Counted from the stretch's first letter, positions 11,993 to 24,392 are shown. The stretch is DNA of 64,000 nucleotides from Limonium bicolor (GCA_023374045.1 CM041779.1:294572167-294636166), one strand, 5' to 3'. Notes: generated from the letters alone by a model not told the origin. Numbers and translations: made by a program.

Positions 11993-14900
11993 TAGTCGGT
12001 AAACAGTGAGGGGAATTTTGCACGCATATCGGCCTCTAGTTCCCAAGTGGCTTCCTCAACATCGTGGTTTGACCAAAGAACCTTTACGAGACTCACAGTC
12101 TTGTTGCGAGTATCTCGTGTTTTCCTGTCTAAAATTCGCTGAGGTGTCTACGTACGCATCGTCGGTTCTAAAGATAAAGTCTCTGGTTGTAAGACATGCG
12201 AAGGGTGAGGCATATATTTCTTGAGCTGAGACACATGAAAAACGTTGTGTACTTTACCCAACTCTGCTGGCAATCAAGTCGATATGCCACAAGGCCCACC
12301 CGCTCTGTGATAGCGTAGGGTCCTACAAATTTCGGGCTTAGCTTGCCCTTCTGTCCAAATCTGAATACACCCTTCATGGGTGATACTCGTAGAAATACCT
12401 GGTCGCCAACCGCGAACTCAAGGTCTCGTCGTCTCTCATCAGCATATGATTTCTGTCTATCCTGTGCTGCTTTCATATTGTTTCTGATTTGTTGTACTTC
12501 TGCCTGGACTTGCTCTAAGTACTCAGGCCCAATGATGACGGTCTCACTAGACTCGTCCCAGCACAATGGTGTGCGGCATGGTCTGCCATATAGTGCTTGA
12601 AAAGGTGACATCTGTATAGAGGCGTGATAGCTGTTATTGTATGCAAATTCAATGAGATGTAATCTATCTATCCAGCTGCCCTGGAAATCCAAAGCACATG
12701 CTCGTAGCATGTCCTCTAAGGTCTGAATAGTCCTCTCTGACTGACCATCTGTCTGAGGATGAAATGCTGTGCTAAGCTTCAATTCAGTTCCAAGTGCTTC
12801 GCGAGTAGCTCGCCAATATCGTGAAAGAAATCTGGTATCTCGATCTGAAACAATAGTCTTTGGTACTCCATGATGTCTGATAATCTCTTGCTCGAATAGT
12901 TCTGCCAACTTTGGCACTTTCCAAGTGTCTTTCATCGGAATAAACCTAGCAACTTTAGTCAGTCGATCAACAACAACCCATATCATATTTAGTCCTCCTC
13001 TCGTAGGTGGTAGTCCCACCACGAAGTCCATAGAGATATCATAAAACTTCCACTCTGGAACTGGCATAGACTGTACCATACCTCCTGGTCGTCTATGTTC
13101 GAATTTCACTTTCTGACAAGTGAGACATCGAATCACATATTCTGTCACGTCGCCCTTCATACCACTCCACCAGAAATACCTCTTTAGATCTTTGTACATC
13201 TTAGAAGCTCCTGGATGGACAGATGTGGTAGAAGTGTGGGACTCTCGAAGAATATGCTCCTTTATATCTGTGCTGTCTCTGGGAATACACAATCTGCCCT
13301 TTAATCTGATCAACCCATCATCGTGTAGCTGAAACTCATACTTCCCTCCTTCAAATGTACCGTCAGACAACTTCTGACTGATCTCCATCATTCGCTGATC
13401 ATTCTGCTGTGCGCTACGTATGTCGTCCATAAGACTCGAGCTAGCCATAATGGCATTTAAGGAATGTGCTCGTCGACTCAATGCGTCTGCTACTACATTA
13501 GCTTTTCCTTCTTTGTACTGCAAATCGATGTCGTAATCCTTGAGAAATTCAACCCATCTTCTTTGTCTCATGTTTAACTCCTTCTGGGTGAATACGTATT
13601 TCAAACTTTTATGATCCGAGTATACAGTCATCTGGACACCATACAGGTAGTGGCGCCAGATCTTCAATGCAAAAACAATTGCTCCAAGCTCCAAGTCATG
13701 TGTGGGATAGTTTCCTCATGTTTCTTCACTGTCGGGAAGCGTAGGCGACTACCTTCCCATTCTGCATGAGTACACACCCTATCCCCTCCTGATGCATCAC
13801 AGTAAACTTCATAACCCTCAGTGCCTTCAGGTATAGTCAAAACTGGTGCTGATGTCAAAGCATCTTCAAAACTCGAATGAGGTCTCACATTCAGTAGTCC
13901 ATGTGAAGGTGCGTCCTTCTTCATTAAACTGGTCATAGGTTTTGCTATTTGGAGAAGTCTCTGACAAACCTCCTGTAGTAACCTGCTAACCCAAGGAAAC
14001 TCCTGATATCAGTCACTGTCTTTGGCCTAGGCCAGGTGCGAACTGCTTCTATTTTGCTGGATCCACTGCGATCCCAGCATCTGAGATAACATGTCCTAGA
14101 AAGGAAACTCTGTAACCAAAACTCACATTTGGAGAACTTAGCATAAAGCTGGTTCTCCCTTAAGATCGAGTATGTCGAGGTGACTCTCATGCTCTTCCTT
14201 AGACTTTGAATAAATTAGGATGTCATCGATGAATACAACCACGGTCTTGTCCACTGCTCTCTGAATAATCTGTTCATTAAATCCATGAAGACTGGGTGCG
14301 TTTGACAAGCCAAAAGGCATAACTGTAAACTTAGTGGCCATATCGTGTTCTGAAGCTGTCTTTTCTATGTCTTGCTCCCTGATAGGTATCTGATGGTATC
14401 CTGATCTCAATCGATCTTTGAAAACACCTTTGCTCCTCTTAACTGATCAAACAAGTCGTCAATCGTGGTAGTGGATATTTGTTCTTCACTACTGCATTAA
14501 GCTCTCTGTAATCGATACACAAACGAAGGCTTCCATCCTTCTTCTTCACAAAAAGAACTGGTGCTCCCCAAGGAGATACGCTAGGTCGTATGTATCCCTT
14601 GTCTAATAAATCTTCAACTGTTCCTTCAACTCAGCCATCTCTGCTGGTGCCATACGGTACGGTGCCTTAGCTATGGGACCGGTACCTGGTAGTAATTCAA
14701 TGGAGAACTCTACCTCTCGGTGGCGGTAAGCCTGGAAGTTCCTTTGGAAAATATCTGGAAATTCTGACACCACTGGCATATCTGGATCAAAATCAGGGTC
14801 GTGCTCTACATCCTGAACATAGCATAAATATACTTCCTTCTGCTTCCTGACGTGTTTGTACATGGACATAGCAGATATCACTTTTATTGATGGTGCTCTA

Positions 14901-15343
14901 GGGCTCTGGCGGTAAGATACTGTCACTCCTGATGGGCTCTTAAGTAACAGTCTGCGCTCTGCACAAAGAATGCGGCCTCTGTGCCGCCCCAACCAGTCCA
15001 TCCCGGCTATAACGTCGAATCCTAGACCTCTGAACTCAATAAGGTCAATGGGAAATTCCTCCTCCTTAATACGGATAGTGGCTCCTCTATAAAGACGAGT
15101 GCAACTGATCTTCTCCTTAGACGGGAGTGCCACCTTAAAATCAGGTAACTCTACAGCGTCTAGCCCCAACTTCCCCGCAAGCGAAGGCGAAACGAAAGTA
15201 TGTGAGGCTCCGGAGTCGAACAGTACTAATGCAGCCACTCCATTGACAGGAAAGGTACCAGTGAGGATCGCGCCGCCCTTGCTGGCCTCCTCCTCAGTAA
15301 GTATACTTAAGGCACCTTCCGTCTCCTTAGCACAACCTAACAA
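11993..15343 (-). pseudogene. Tekay pol (protease, RT, RNase H, integrase, chromodomain-like tail), frameshifted
   Basis: Polyprotein of a chromovirus-group Ty3/gypsy element, broken by single-base shifts. Protease is at about 15300-14950 (VLFDSGASHTFVS). RT runs from about 14700 ([13 protein letters not shown]) past VFIDDILIYSK near 14220. RNase H ends [15 protein letters not shown] and VADALSRR near 13470. Integrase has an HHCC region (HPGAS to [11 protein letters not shown], about 13220-13100), a D,D,E core ([27 protein letters not shown]) and [16 protein letters not shown] near 12320. A further frameshift leads into a chromodomain-like end (VLWSNHDVEEATWELEADM) with stop at 11993-11995. 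The shift near 14617 is loss of one A from AAA. The start at 15343 is only the first Met; the native protein would be read through from gag. Confidence 0.88.
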
Positions 15344-15344
15344 C

Positions 15345-16290
15345 AGAATCTGGGTAAGTACTTTGATATATGATGGGGTCTAAAGACATTTCACAACAAT
15401 ATTGCTTTATTGATGAGATGATCTCCTTTCAGAAGTCCAAAAACAATTACAATACTAGTACTTTCTAAAAGTCAAACTTAATCTTCCTGGTTTCATGTGA
15501 GTGGTGTTTATCACTGTCGAAGGTGCTGTGTTATTTAATCCTTTAATCCATGGTATAGCAACCTTGACTTTCCACCCATTAAAACATCTCCTGAATTCAA
15601 TATGATTTTCTTTGCAAGGTCCACACGCTTCTGCTCGCCATAAAGGAACTCTGCGTCATCTCCAATTGACAAAGACAATACTGGTATCCCCTGATCGAGG
15701 GACCCTTGTGTTTCATCCTTGTCCTGATGTAGTCCTAAGCGGCCTCCTTCTTCATAGAAGTTGATGATACATAGATCAGCCCTTAAGTTGGGAACTGGAT
15801 CTTCTTCTAGCTGCTGAGCTGTATTAACTGCTTGTTCCACAATTTGTAAAAATTCTTCTGGGATTTTTGGCACTTGCGCTCCATCTCCATTTCTTGTATC
15901 CTGGTAGGTCTTTGAGTAAGGATTCCAATCCTTTCCTAAGCACATCATTTTCAGCTTCATTTTTGATCCTCCTGGAAATTCTGGAGTGTAGAACCCTCCT
16001 GGTCCTGCTCCCAATTCTTGACATCTCCTGATGATTGCAATTTGTGTCTCCGGTGTTAGGTATCCTTGAGTAGTATCAAACCTGGTTGGATAACCTTACA
16101 CTGTTCGTTCTCTGGTTCTGTGCTTTGATAATGTTTTCTTCCAGGGAGGGCGGTGAGGGGATAGGAAAGCATATCTTATAGCTTCCTACGTGGTTTAAAA
16201 TTTACTAGTGAGTCTTATTAGTTCTTTCCTATGCAACTAGGCAATCAAGGCAAGCACTCATTCACATCATCCATTGCTTCTAACAGGTTC
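15345..16290 (-). other. Captured host-gene segment inside the Tekay element
   Basis: A block of about 0.9 kb that does not belong to a Tekay element, inserted between the gag zinc fingers and the protease. It contains an ALKBH1-like coding region (15455-16172), about 100 bp of downstream sequence with an AATAAA signal (minus strand, 15406-15411), and about 120 bp upstream without recognised content. No intron-like interruption is seen in the coding part, which fits capture from mRNA. Exact edges are uncertain by tens of bases. Confidence 0.75.
15455..16172 (-). pseudogene. ALKBH1-like: AlkB-like Fe(II)/2-oxoglutarate dioxygenase (plant ALKBH1 group), captured by the retrotransposon
   Basis: AlkB-family enzymes oxidatively remove methyl groups from nucleic acids using Fe(II) and 2-oxoglutarate. 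The sequence shows PGGFYTPEF, KLKMMCLGKDW, the NFYEEGGRLGLHQDKDE core with the iron-binding H-x-D, PVLSLSIGDDAEFLYG, the distal histidine (LLYHG), and a C-terminal RLSLTFRKY stop with the two arginines that bind 2-oxoglutarate. It resembles plant ALKBH1-type proteins. From an ATG at 16172 (in-frame stop just upstream) the product would be about 240 residues, enough for a catalytic domain. Two one-base losses break the frame: near 16065 (GGG to GG) and near 15541. The I-F of the usual L-I-F-G-G-K-S is reduced to M. Same strand as gag and pol. The longest open part is 15535-16014. Function in the element is unknown. Confidence 0.88.
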
Positions 16291-17674
16291 ACATGGGTTT
16301 AGAAGTACCTGGGTTGGTAGAAGGACCAGCCTCATCTGAGCGGTCCATGACATGCAGGGCGGGTCCCGATGCTGGGCCTTGCCCTTATTCCCTGAGTTTG
16401 GTTTGTTGGTGGAGGGCGAGTATCGCTAGCTCCATTCTTATGGCCGGTGTTTGCCTTTGCTCCCGGGCGGTAGTTCCTGCTCTCCGGGTTCTTAATGCAC
16501 TCGAAGGCTCGGTGTCCCCATATCTGACAGTGGCGGCACTGGACTTTCTCCCCTTGGCAGTCCACGCCGGGGTGATCCTTTCCACATTGTCTACAGTTGA
16601 AGTGGCGGACAAACCTCTGGCCCGTGTGTGAGCCATGTCCAGAACCTATTACAATTGAAGTCAATTATATATTCCAACGGTACTGAAGTAATCACAAAAG
16701 TTTTCAAATTTAACTGCTTGGTTAGAGTGTCTACCCTTAGATGGGTAGGTTTTCTGTGAGTTTGCTGCTCCGTAGGTTCCTGACTGGGGGTTCCCAGTAG
16801 TCTGGTTCCCCTTCCCTTGATAGGACCCCTGGCCTCTCTGAAAGGGTTTGTTCCTTCTGTTGGAGTTTCCCTGCTTGGCATCATCGCCGCCAGGCCCATC
16901 CTTCTCTTTTGGGAGCTCAAAGCATCCCTTCTCTTGCATGTGATCTCCACAACGGAGGCAGCATGGTAACATTCCTGAAATCTCAAGGTATCAGTTTCCA
17001 AATCTCCCATGACGGGGTATAGGTATAATAAAATTCTAACTGGTCATATTACTCCTGTTTACCTGCAAGCTGGTGGGAATAACTGGTCCCATCCCAAACT
17101 GGAGACGAGGACTCAGTCCCCCATAAAACCGGTCGACCAAAATCTGGTCCGAGTATCCTATTCCGGGTAGTAGTCGGAGTAGTGAAGTAAACTTTGCATA
17201 GTACTCGTCCACGGTCATCTTTCCCGTCTGCTCCAGCGCATCAAACTCCCTAGTCTTCACCATCCTGGTGTGGGCGGGTAGTACTTGCCCCTAAGTAGTG
17301 CAGTGTAGTGTCCCAAGTGAAAGCTGGGTCATCCAGGTGGTCGGCCTTCACCATATTCCACCAATCTCTGCTGCATCTTCAGGTAAAAGGCAGCGAGCCT
17401 TACCTTTTCCCTAGTGGGACTGCAAGGTGTCTCGAACGCTGTCTCCATCTCCATGATGTATGTCTCCAAGTGGTAGGGTCATCTGCCCTTTGAAGGAGTT
17501 GGTCTGAGATCAGCCAAACTCTTCACCCAATCCTCTCTCTGGGTGGTGGTGGTGGAGGTAGCTGCTGCTGTGCAACCCCCGCCTGTGCAAATGCCTGAGC
17601 TATAAAGTAGCAATATCTGCCAGCCTGACAGTTGGCTCATCTACCTGTCCACGGCGTCCTCCTCTTCCTGACAT
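16291..17674 (-). pseudogene. Tekay gag remnant with two zinc knuckles
   Basis: Structural capsid gene of the Tekay element. It starts at an ATG at 17674 (MSGRGGRRGQVDEPTVRLADI, then a stop). Capsid-like sequence is at about 17263-17050 (EQTGKMTVDEYYAKFTSLLRLLP, DRFYGGLSPRL). Two cysteine-histidine knuckles lie near 16600-16530 (CRQCGKDHPGVDC and CRHCQIWGHRAFEC). A plausible linker (MDRSDEAGPSTNPG) runs up to the captured segment. Frames change several times, so no intact protein is encoded. Confidence 0.82.
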
Positions 17675-17836
17675 GCAGGATGTTGAGGTATATTAGATAC
17701 TGTGGTCACAATCTTGGTCTTGGATAGTAGTCTAAGTAAACTAACTTAAACTCCTTTCTAAACTATCTCTCAACCCGTAACCTAAAGCTTTAGAAATCCT
17801 AATCTCGGTGTATTCTTGTATCCAGAGCGTAACTAC

Positions 17837-17848
17837 GCTCTGATACCA
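17837..17848 (-). promoter_or_regulatory. Tekay primer-binding site (initiator tRNA-Met)
   Basis: Read on the minus strand this is TGGTATCAGAGC, complementary to the 3' end of plant initiator tRNA-Met. It lies 4 bases from the LTR edge and fixes the element's orientation as minus. The stretch 17675-17836 between gag and this site is untranslated leader. Confidence 0.93.
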
Positions 17849-17852
17849 TTTT

Positions 17853-20800
17853 TGTAATACCCCAACCCGAAATCCAATAACCTATGCGATGATCACTCCC
17901 AAATAAACATAAACTGCTGCGGAATAAAATACAATAACCGGGCGGTACTACAATGCCGTTGGCCACCCTTGTGACCAACAAGGCTAAGTCCAAATACAAT
18001 TCTCAAAAGTCACGGTCTGAATACGAATACAACCCGAGATACTAGGAATTCAAACTCAAAGGTACAATAAATAAGTAAAACAATAACTAGTAGTAGACTC
18101 CCATAGCTTGGTCTACCCCACCTACACTCAGTGTGGTGATCTTCTCAACTTCAGGTACCTGGAATTGTTTAGCCATGAAATGGCTCAGCAAAATAATTGC
18201 CGGTATGGAAAACGTGCAGCCCATCGGCTACTGGGCCACACCAACTAATTGTCGAATACATGCAGTTCATTTATAAAGCTGTAAATAAGCATAGCATGAT
18301 AATATCAAGTATCCATACAAGGACAATAATGTCACATAGAACAAGACTTCAGAAGGTCAAGTTAGATGAACTGTAATCCTTTAATGATTGTCGGGTCCAC
18401 ACCATGGGACTGACAGGTATAAATGAATATCTCAAAATAGTGGAGGTATAGGGACCTCGTTAAAATGGAAAGGTTGGGTAATTAGTCCCTCAGAAGATAA
18501 CGTAGTTAACTCCTGTACTTTAGAAAGGTGGGAATCGAACCCTCGAGAGGAATGAAATCTTCCTCCCCACTTGTACTGTTCCGGTACGCAGCCGGTGGAT
18601 GACATAGTGCACCCAAAACTCCCGTCGCGACGTAAATTGAATAGGAGACGACCTGAGACAGGTACAACTCCTGTAGCATGCATGGCCAGATCCAACTGGG
18701 CTCCTCATTCTCGTAGTATAGAATTGTTAGGTGACATACAAGGACGTTAATCAAGAACACAATGTGTATTGTCAATTACCATGTTTAGGATAATGACGTT
18801 TGTTATAAAGTGAAGTTAGTGAGGGACCTGTGTACAAGTCCTCAGTACAAATAAACGCAGGTATTTAATCCACTGGTATCGTAGTGTTGTATGCGTGGGA
18901 CATACACGTCGTAGTTAGCATCATTCACGCATATAAAATAACACAACAGTGCATAAGAGTAAACAACATTTTACATTAATTATCTTTGTCATTAATTCAA
19001 ACAACAGATAGCACACAAGCCGGTGTAATCCGGTAGCAAACAGGTTGCAAGAATTCCATACCGTTCACCGTAGATTGTACTTGACTATTTCTCGGTCAAC
19101 GTCTGGTCAAGTATAGTCCTAGAACAGGATTAACTGAGAGCGTTAATGAAGTTATTCTCGTATAGTAATTTTAACGTATTACGTATAGGTTACGTATTCG
19201 TTATTTCATGTGAGGTTCTAATTGAACGCTAGTTAGTTCCTTTAACCTTTTAACCTTATTTTATGTTTAAGGCATTTATATACCTTTGAAATCATGTAGC
19301 CTCTATTATAAGACTTCTATGGTGTGGTAATTTCCTTTAATCACCTTAAGATTTTATGTATAACCTTTTATGTTATTTCTTTTGATTTATTATTTTTAAA
19401 TCCTTTAATATATACTTATATATATTTATACACGAATTATTCATGTTGCATGTTTAAATTTGTCTAAATGACATGACAATTTTATAATTTCCCATTTAAT
19501 AATTTTACAAATGTCACGCATGGACATATTATTCCCATAACTATTATTGATTATAAATTACTCACAAGTTATATCAAGTAGTTCAATTAAATTCCTTATA
19601 ATTATTTAACCCATATCTTAATTCCATAACCCCCCTTATCAAAATTCTTTTTCTAACTCCTCCAAATATCCGCATAGGACTTATAATTATTTAAATTCAA
19701 ATACTTTCCCTATATTTCGGTTATGTACAAAACAATCCAAATAGTTTATAAACTTTACATTTTAATTCTAATTACATTATATTATGTAGTTTTAATTCCT
19801 TATTTTATTAATTCATAAAATCACCACTATAATTTTGGTAATTATAATTTGGACACTTTAACTTTTATAAATTACCAAATAGCCTCATAAATTTTCGGCC
19901 TTTACTAATATTCTCCTTTAATTACATTTTAACCCCCAAATTTTATAATAGTTACACAATAACTTTTAATCTATAGTTTTAATACCAAATTCCTATAATT
20001 TTGAATGGGTATTTATTTCTCCACTAATTATACTTCCGCCCCACTAAATTCCCAAATTTCCATATGAACTTTTATAAGTACAATATCACACCAAAATGTT
20101 ATAATTGTTATTTTAATTCCTTAATGACTATTTAACTTGTCTAAAATTCATGATATAATTTCCTACACCTTATTATATCCTTATAAAGCCAAAATTATAT
20201 CTATTCTCGGCTGGCACTATTTCTACCCCATGTTTCTAAAAATTATACTTTTACCCCATAAGTTATTAAACTAGCTAGTTTGTGCTTATAATTATTAAAT
20301 ATATATATATACGTAATTTTCTTTTCATACTCAAACTTTATACTCTAAATTCGTATGCCTATGTAAGTCATATGTTTTCGTAAATGCCTTTTTCTCACAT
20401 TTAGTTTTATAATTTTATTATTATTATTATTTTTTGTAATGCCATAAATTACTTATAGAAATATATTTAAACATTAGATCTAAGTACAAACTATGTTATA
20501 ACCTAAATACATCAAAATATACATAGAGCATAATAAATTTTCGGACATAAAATTGACATGGAAAGAGATTAGAGTTTTAAGCACTCTTTACCTTAAAATG
20601 ATGACATGAACTAGCTTAGCTCCAAGGCATTCTCCATGGTTGATTTGGTCCCCCTTCCCTTTGTTATTTTCGGTTTTGATAATGTAAGTGTATAAGGTAT
20701 GTTCACTTGATTTAATAATGAGGAAGGAGTAGGATATTGTAGTATAATGGGCTAGTAATTTGTTCCACCACTAATGGAGCTTAATTGTTGTTTAGGAGAG

Positions 20801-22632
20801 GATGAAGAAATAAAGAAGAGGGTGAAGAGGAATATGGACGTGGAGGCTTGGCTGGGAGTGTTCGATTCCACCAGACCCGAAATGAGGGGGGAGTACTGAT
20901 TTATTTAAATGGAGGTAATGAGTACATGTACTTACTATGTGTTATTTTATTCCTTGGCAATATCACCTAGTCTCCCTCCTTTCCTTCATCCGAATCGGTA
21001 GTATCTGTGGGGGTTGATTGTTGTCCCCTCTCTTTTTTTTTGACTTATTTTACACATTGACATATTATATCATTATAATTTATGACAACAAGTACAAGAG
21101 GTTATTTAATTTCCTCCCCCATTCTCGATTCAGAATCGGTAATATGCTGCCAATCGGTAGTCTTTGTCTTTTCTTTTTTTTTTGCTTTAGTTTATTCATT
21201 GTATACTATATTATTTCATGTCATTGTAGCAAGCAAGTACAACTAGCCAACTATTCTACTCCCTATTTCATGCTATTACGGTTAAAATGAGGATGCCAAT
21301 TCGGAACTCTATACCTTCTTGCTTTACTTTATTTCATTGTATATTATATTACCACATGTCATTGTAGCTAGCAAGTACAACTACTAATGATTTCCTCCTT
21401 ATTTTACTCTTCCTCCTCCCCTTATTAATTTCTAATAGTCCGAAATAGACAGCCATATTCGGCTATGATGTTGTGCCATTTGACTACTTTACTCATTAGT
21501 ATATATATCTCCTTATTATATGGAAGCAAGTACAATGAGTCACCTATTTTACTCCCCTTTACAAGTTGTCCACGTGAATAAGAGCTGCCAAAATCGGTAG
21601 GCTTGTCTTTCTTCTTGCTTTAATTTATTCATTATATACTATATTATTACATGTCATTGTAGCAAGTACAACAACTACCCATGATTCCCTCCTTCTTGAA
21701 TTCGTAAGTAGCAGCCAAAAAAAACGGCTGATGGCCCCATTTCTTTTCTTGTTTATTCCTTATATTATTATTCAATTGTAGTTGGTACTAGTCTACCTTA
21801 AATTCCTCCTTAAATTACTCTCTCACAATGTTGTTTGGTTTTGTATATTACCGCAAGCAGCAAGAAAAATCCGAACCTACACTTGCTTAGAGAACATGTA
21901 TTGTTCATGTACTAGTTTAATAAATGCAAGTACAACCTTCCTCAAATTACTCTCCACTCTTATGTCTTCTTTGTCACCTTCCATCATTTTTTTTGAAAGG
22001 TAACGGCTGGAACAAGGCCTTGCGCCAGGTCCTTTTTTTTTTTTTGGTCTTGCTATAATATTTACCATATATTATAACATTATGTATTTAAGTGTTGTCA
22101 CATTGGACTTATTTCCATGTGTTAATTTTTTACACATGTTATTACTTTGACTTAAGGTTTATTCCTTATGTATATCTTTTCGTATGAATGTATACTTATT
22201 TTATTGGTGATTAGTAAAGTATACGTAGTGTTCTTGATACAGGGGTTAAGGTATAACGTAGGTTGTTACATTGTTTAAATGTGTATTCCAATTTATTTTA
22301 GTATTTGTAATTACTTACGTCGCTTGTTTGTATAAACGTCCGTATTGATTTTCTTTTCTTGTTGACGCTCTCTATATCGAGCTTGTTATGTAAGGAGTTT
22401 AATCCTTGTTAATAAACGTACATAATTGTTCTGTACGAGTATGTTAATACGTTAGTAAAATTTTCCCGTTAGCGTTTATGGTAAAACAACTATTGTTACG
22501 TATCGTTTACATGCGTGAGTTTGCACGCGTACGTAAACGTTTGCATGCGGGAATGAGCATGCGTACGTGAAATAATTTATACTTTTATTATTTAAATTGT
22601 TTTATAGTGTTAATTGGATTTGGGGTATTTCA
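17853..22632 (-). repeat. Tekay element, right LTR (5' LTR)
   Basis: A 4780-bp partner of 6815-11593. It carries the same internal array (about 21060-21920), the same small non-genic frames and the same ends. As the 5' LTR it should hold the element promoter; I cannot place a transcription start with confidence. Confidence 0.95.
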
Positions 22633-23672
22633 AGCGCTAAACGTGATGAGCCCACAATGCTAAGATCATGGGAGTTCAGCTCATCAAAGAATGTGGAACA
22701 TATCACCCCCATGATCAACACTTAATGCTTGAAGCAAAGTTTAATGAGCACCTGCACTATTTAAGCTCATGAATTACTAAACGTTATGTGTGCGTCCCCG
22801 ATAGCTTTTACAAGAGAGCAGATTGTTTGAGAGAGACATTATTTTGAGAGATCTTAGTGTGACTTAGTCACTTTAGCTTAGGAATTTATTTGTTTTCTAT
22901 AGAGCACACAACACTCCCATACTCCCTTATCTGTATTGATCTATTTCTAGAGTATAGCGAGTGTCAGATTAGAAAGCCTACCTCTGTCTAACCCCGAGAT
23001 AGGACGCTAGGTAGTAATTCATTTCGAGTTTCAATTAAGCATATCCTGTCTTGTTAATATTACACAAAAGCTTCTGCACTATTGTCCTTGGAAAATACTT
23101 GTCTCTAAGCAGAGCTTGTTTGAGACTAACACCTCATACCTACTCGGTCAGCACCCCAAGCCTTTCAACAAGGAATGTTGATAAATCACACTTACTCAAC
23201 ATCAAGGATACCTCAACAAATTAGAGTTGTTGAAAGGAAGAGTATAACACTTGTGTGCAAGAACTACGTTATTGGACACCTTAGGAGCTGAAGCTGTTAA
23301 TACAAGTTGCTTCAAATCCCATTGAGCCTTTATTCAATTCTTGCACGCAAAGATTTCACATGAAATCATCAAAGGAAGGAACTTAACGTGAAATTTTTAA
23401 AGGTTTGGATGCAAATGCTCCAGCCAATAAGATATGGATAACCAACGCTAATTTGTTGCAAAAAACAATCCAATTATATTTTTAGGCCATTCAAATAAAT
23501 CAAAAGCACCTGAGTCAATAAAATAACCAATATAGTTGTATGACAAATAAATTGACCCCAAACTTACTTGATCTGAAAGAATAAATTAGTATGAGCTGAA
23601 CTTTGATAGGCTCTACGTGTGGTTGTATGGTCCCTCATGTGTTGTAGTTATATAGAGGAGGGGTTTCACGTA
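22633..23672 (+). mobile_element. Remnant of older repeat, right half
   Basis: Continues the sequence interrupted at 6814. It is AT-rich, with no open frame of interest and LTR-like features (GAGAGAGACATTATTTTGAGAG near 22830). The last part, roughly 23400-23672, may be ordinary intergenic DNA. Family not determined. Confidence 0.3.
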
Positions 23673-23689
23673 CACTGGTGGAAAAATAC

Positions 23690-24190
23690 AATAAAGTGCT
23701 GCTAATTAAATATGGTTGAAACATAATTAGAGGATATTCTATGAGACTCGCCAGATGCCAGAATTCAGGGTATAATCCCTTGACTAATTTTTGAACTATA
23801 TTCTATGGTGTATTTTTTTTTTTTAAAAAAATGTTTCTCTTATATATACGAATAGAAAATACAAGAACAAGCAGGATAAAATCATGAACGGAATGTCCAT
23901 CAACATTATACATGATGTATAGGATATGTTGGCAACATACCATAATGGACAGATGCGTGGTTGCTGACACATAGGAATGATGACGGTATCGAAAACGTTA
24001 TTGATGATGTGTTTGAAGCTAGTAGGGTTCAATGTTTTTTGTTGGGATGACAAAGAACAGACAAAAAGGGACAAAGATACTACCCATGATCTAAGACAAC
24101 ACAGTTAGCTGCTCAAATTGTAAGTATTTGATTAGTCTGAAGCTACACAACGAGTGAACATGGTTATTTTTGCTCCCCTAGTCATAATGA
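23690..24190. other. CACTA left subterminal stretch, no gene seen
   Basis: AT-rich sequence with a T/A homopolymer at about 23812-23830. Small frames on either strand show no recognisable motif. Confidence 0.35.
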
Positions 24191-24194
24191 TCTT

Positions 24195-24392
24195 CTCAAT
24201 CAAGTGATTGGATTGAACGATCATCCAAGCCATGTAAGAGGCTTGGGTGGGGGAGTACATCAAAAACACGTATTCCCAAAGGCTACAAAGAGGAGTATGA
24301 CTCCGAAGGAAGTTGAACCACTAATGGAGAGAAGGCTAGTTGTTGAACGTTGGGATAAGGAGAGTGTGTCCGAAAGGCTACAGAGGAGGTGA
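24195..24392 (+). pseudogene. CACTA TnpA-like fragment
   Basis: The frame reads VIGLNDHPSHVRGLGGGVHQKHVF followed by a basic, charged segment and a stop at 24390-24392. The H-(S/G)-x-V-R-G-x-G pattern followed by a short hydrophobic motif is typical of plant En/Spm TnpA-like proteins. A further piece at about 24560-24800 (LLMTVDGVVVNDAHDTVLP, then DGKYTLIEATEDILPRP) may belong to the next domain. No complete protein remains. Confidence 0.45.

Larger units (their letters stand above)
6815..22632 (-). mobile_element. Tekay/Del-type Ty3/gypsy retrotransposon, complete, with captured ALKBH gene
   Basis: Complete 15.8-kb element in minus orientation. LTRs lie at 6815-11593 and 17853-22632, start TGTAATACCCCAACCC and end ATTTCA. 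Both sides carry the 5-bp target duplication AGCGC (6810-6814 and 22633-22637). The primer-binding site, initiator-tRNA-Met type, is next to the right LTR and the polypurine tract next to the left LTR. Read right to left: gag, captured AlkB-like gene, protease, RT, RNase H, integrase, chromodomain-like tail. The LTRs are nearly identical over 4.8 kb, so insertion was recent. Long LTRs, a chromodomain tail and the [11 protein letters not shown] integrase end point to Tekay/Del. Confidence 0.93.

Noticed and set aside
15455..16172. AlkB segment as a piece of an integrated plant RNA virus
   Set aside because: It resembles plant ALKBH1-type proteins, has a cellular-looking 3' end with AATAAA, and no viral replicase sequence flanks it.
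15350..16308. Splice-like sites (minus strand CAG|GTACTT near 16308, TTACCCAG near 15350) that could remove the AlkB segment as an intron
   Set aside because: Neither the zinc-knuckle frame nor the natural-looking gag linker frame joins to the protease frame at these sites, so the idea is not supported by the reading frames as written.
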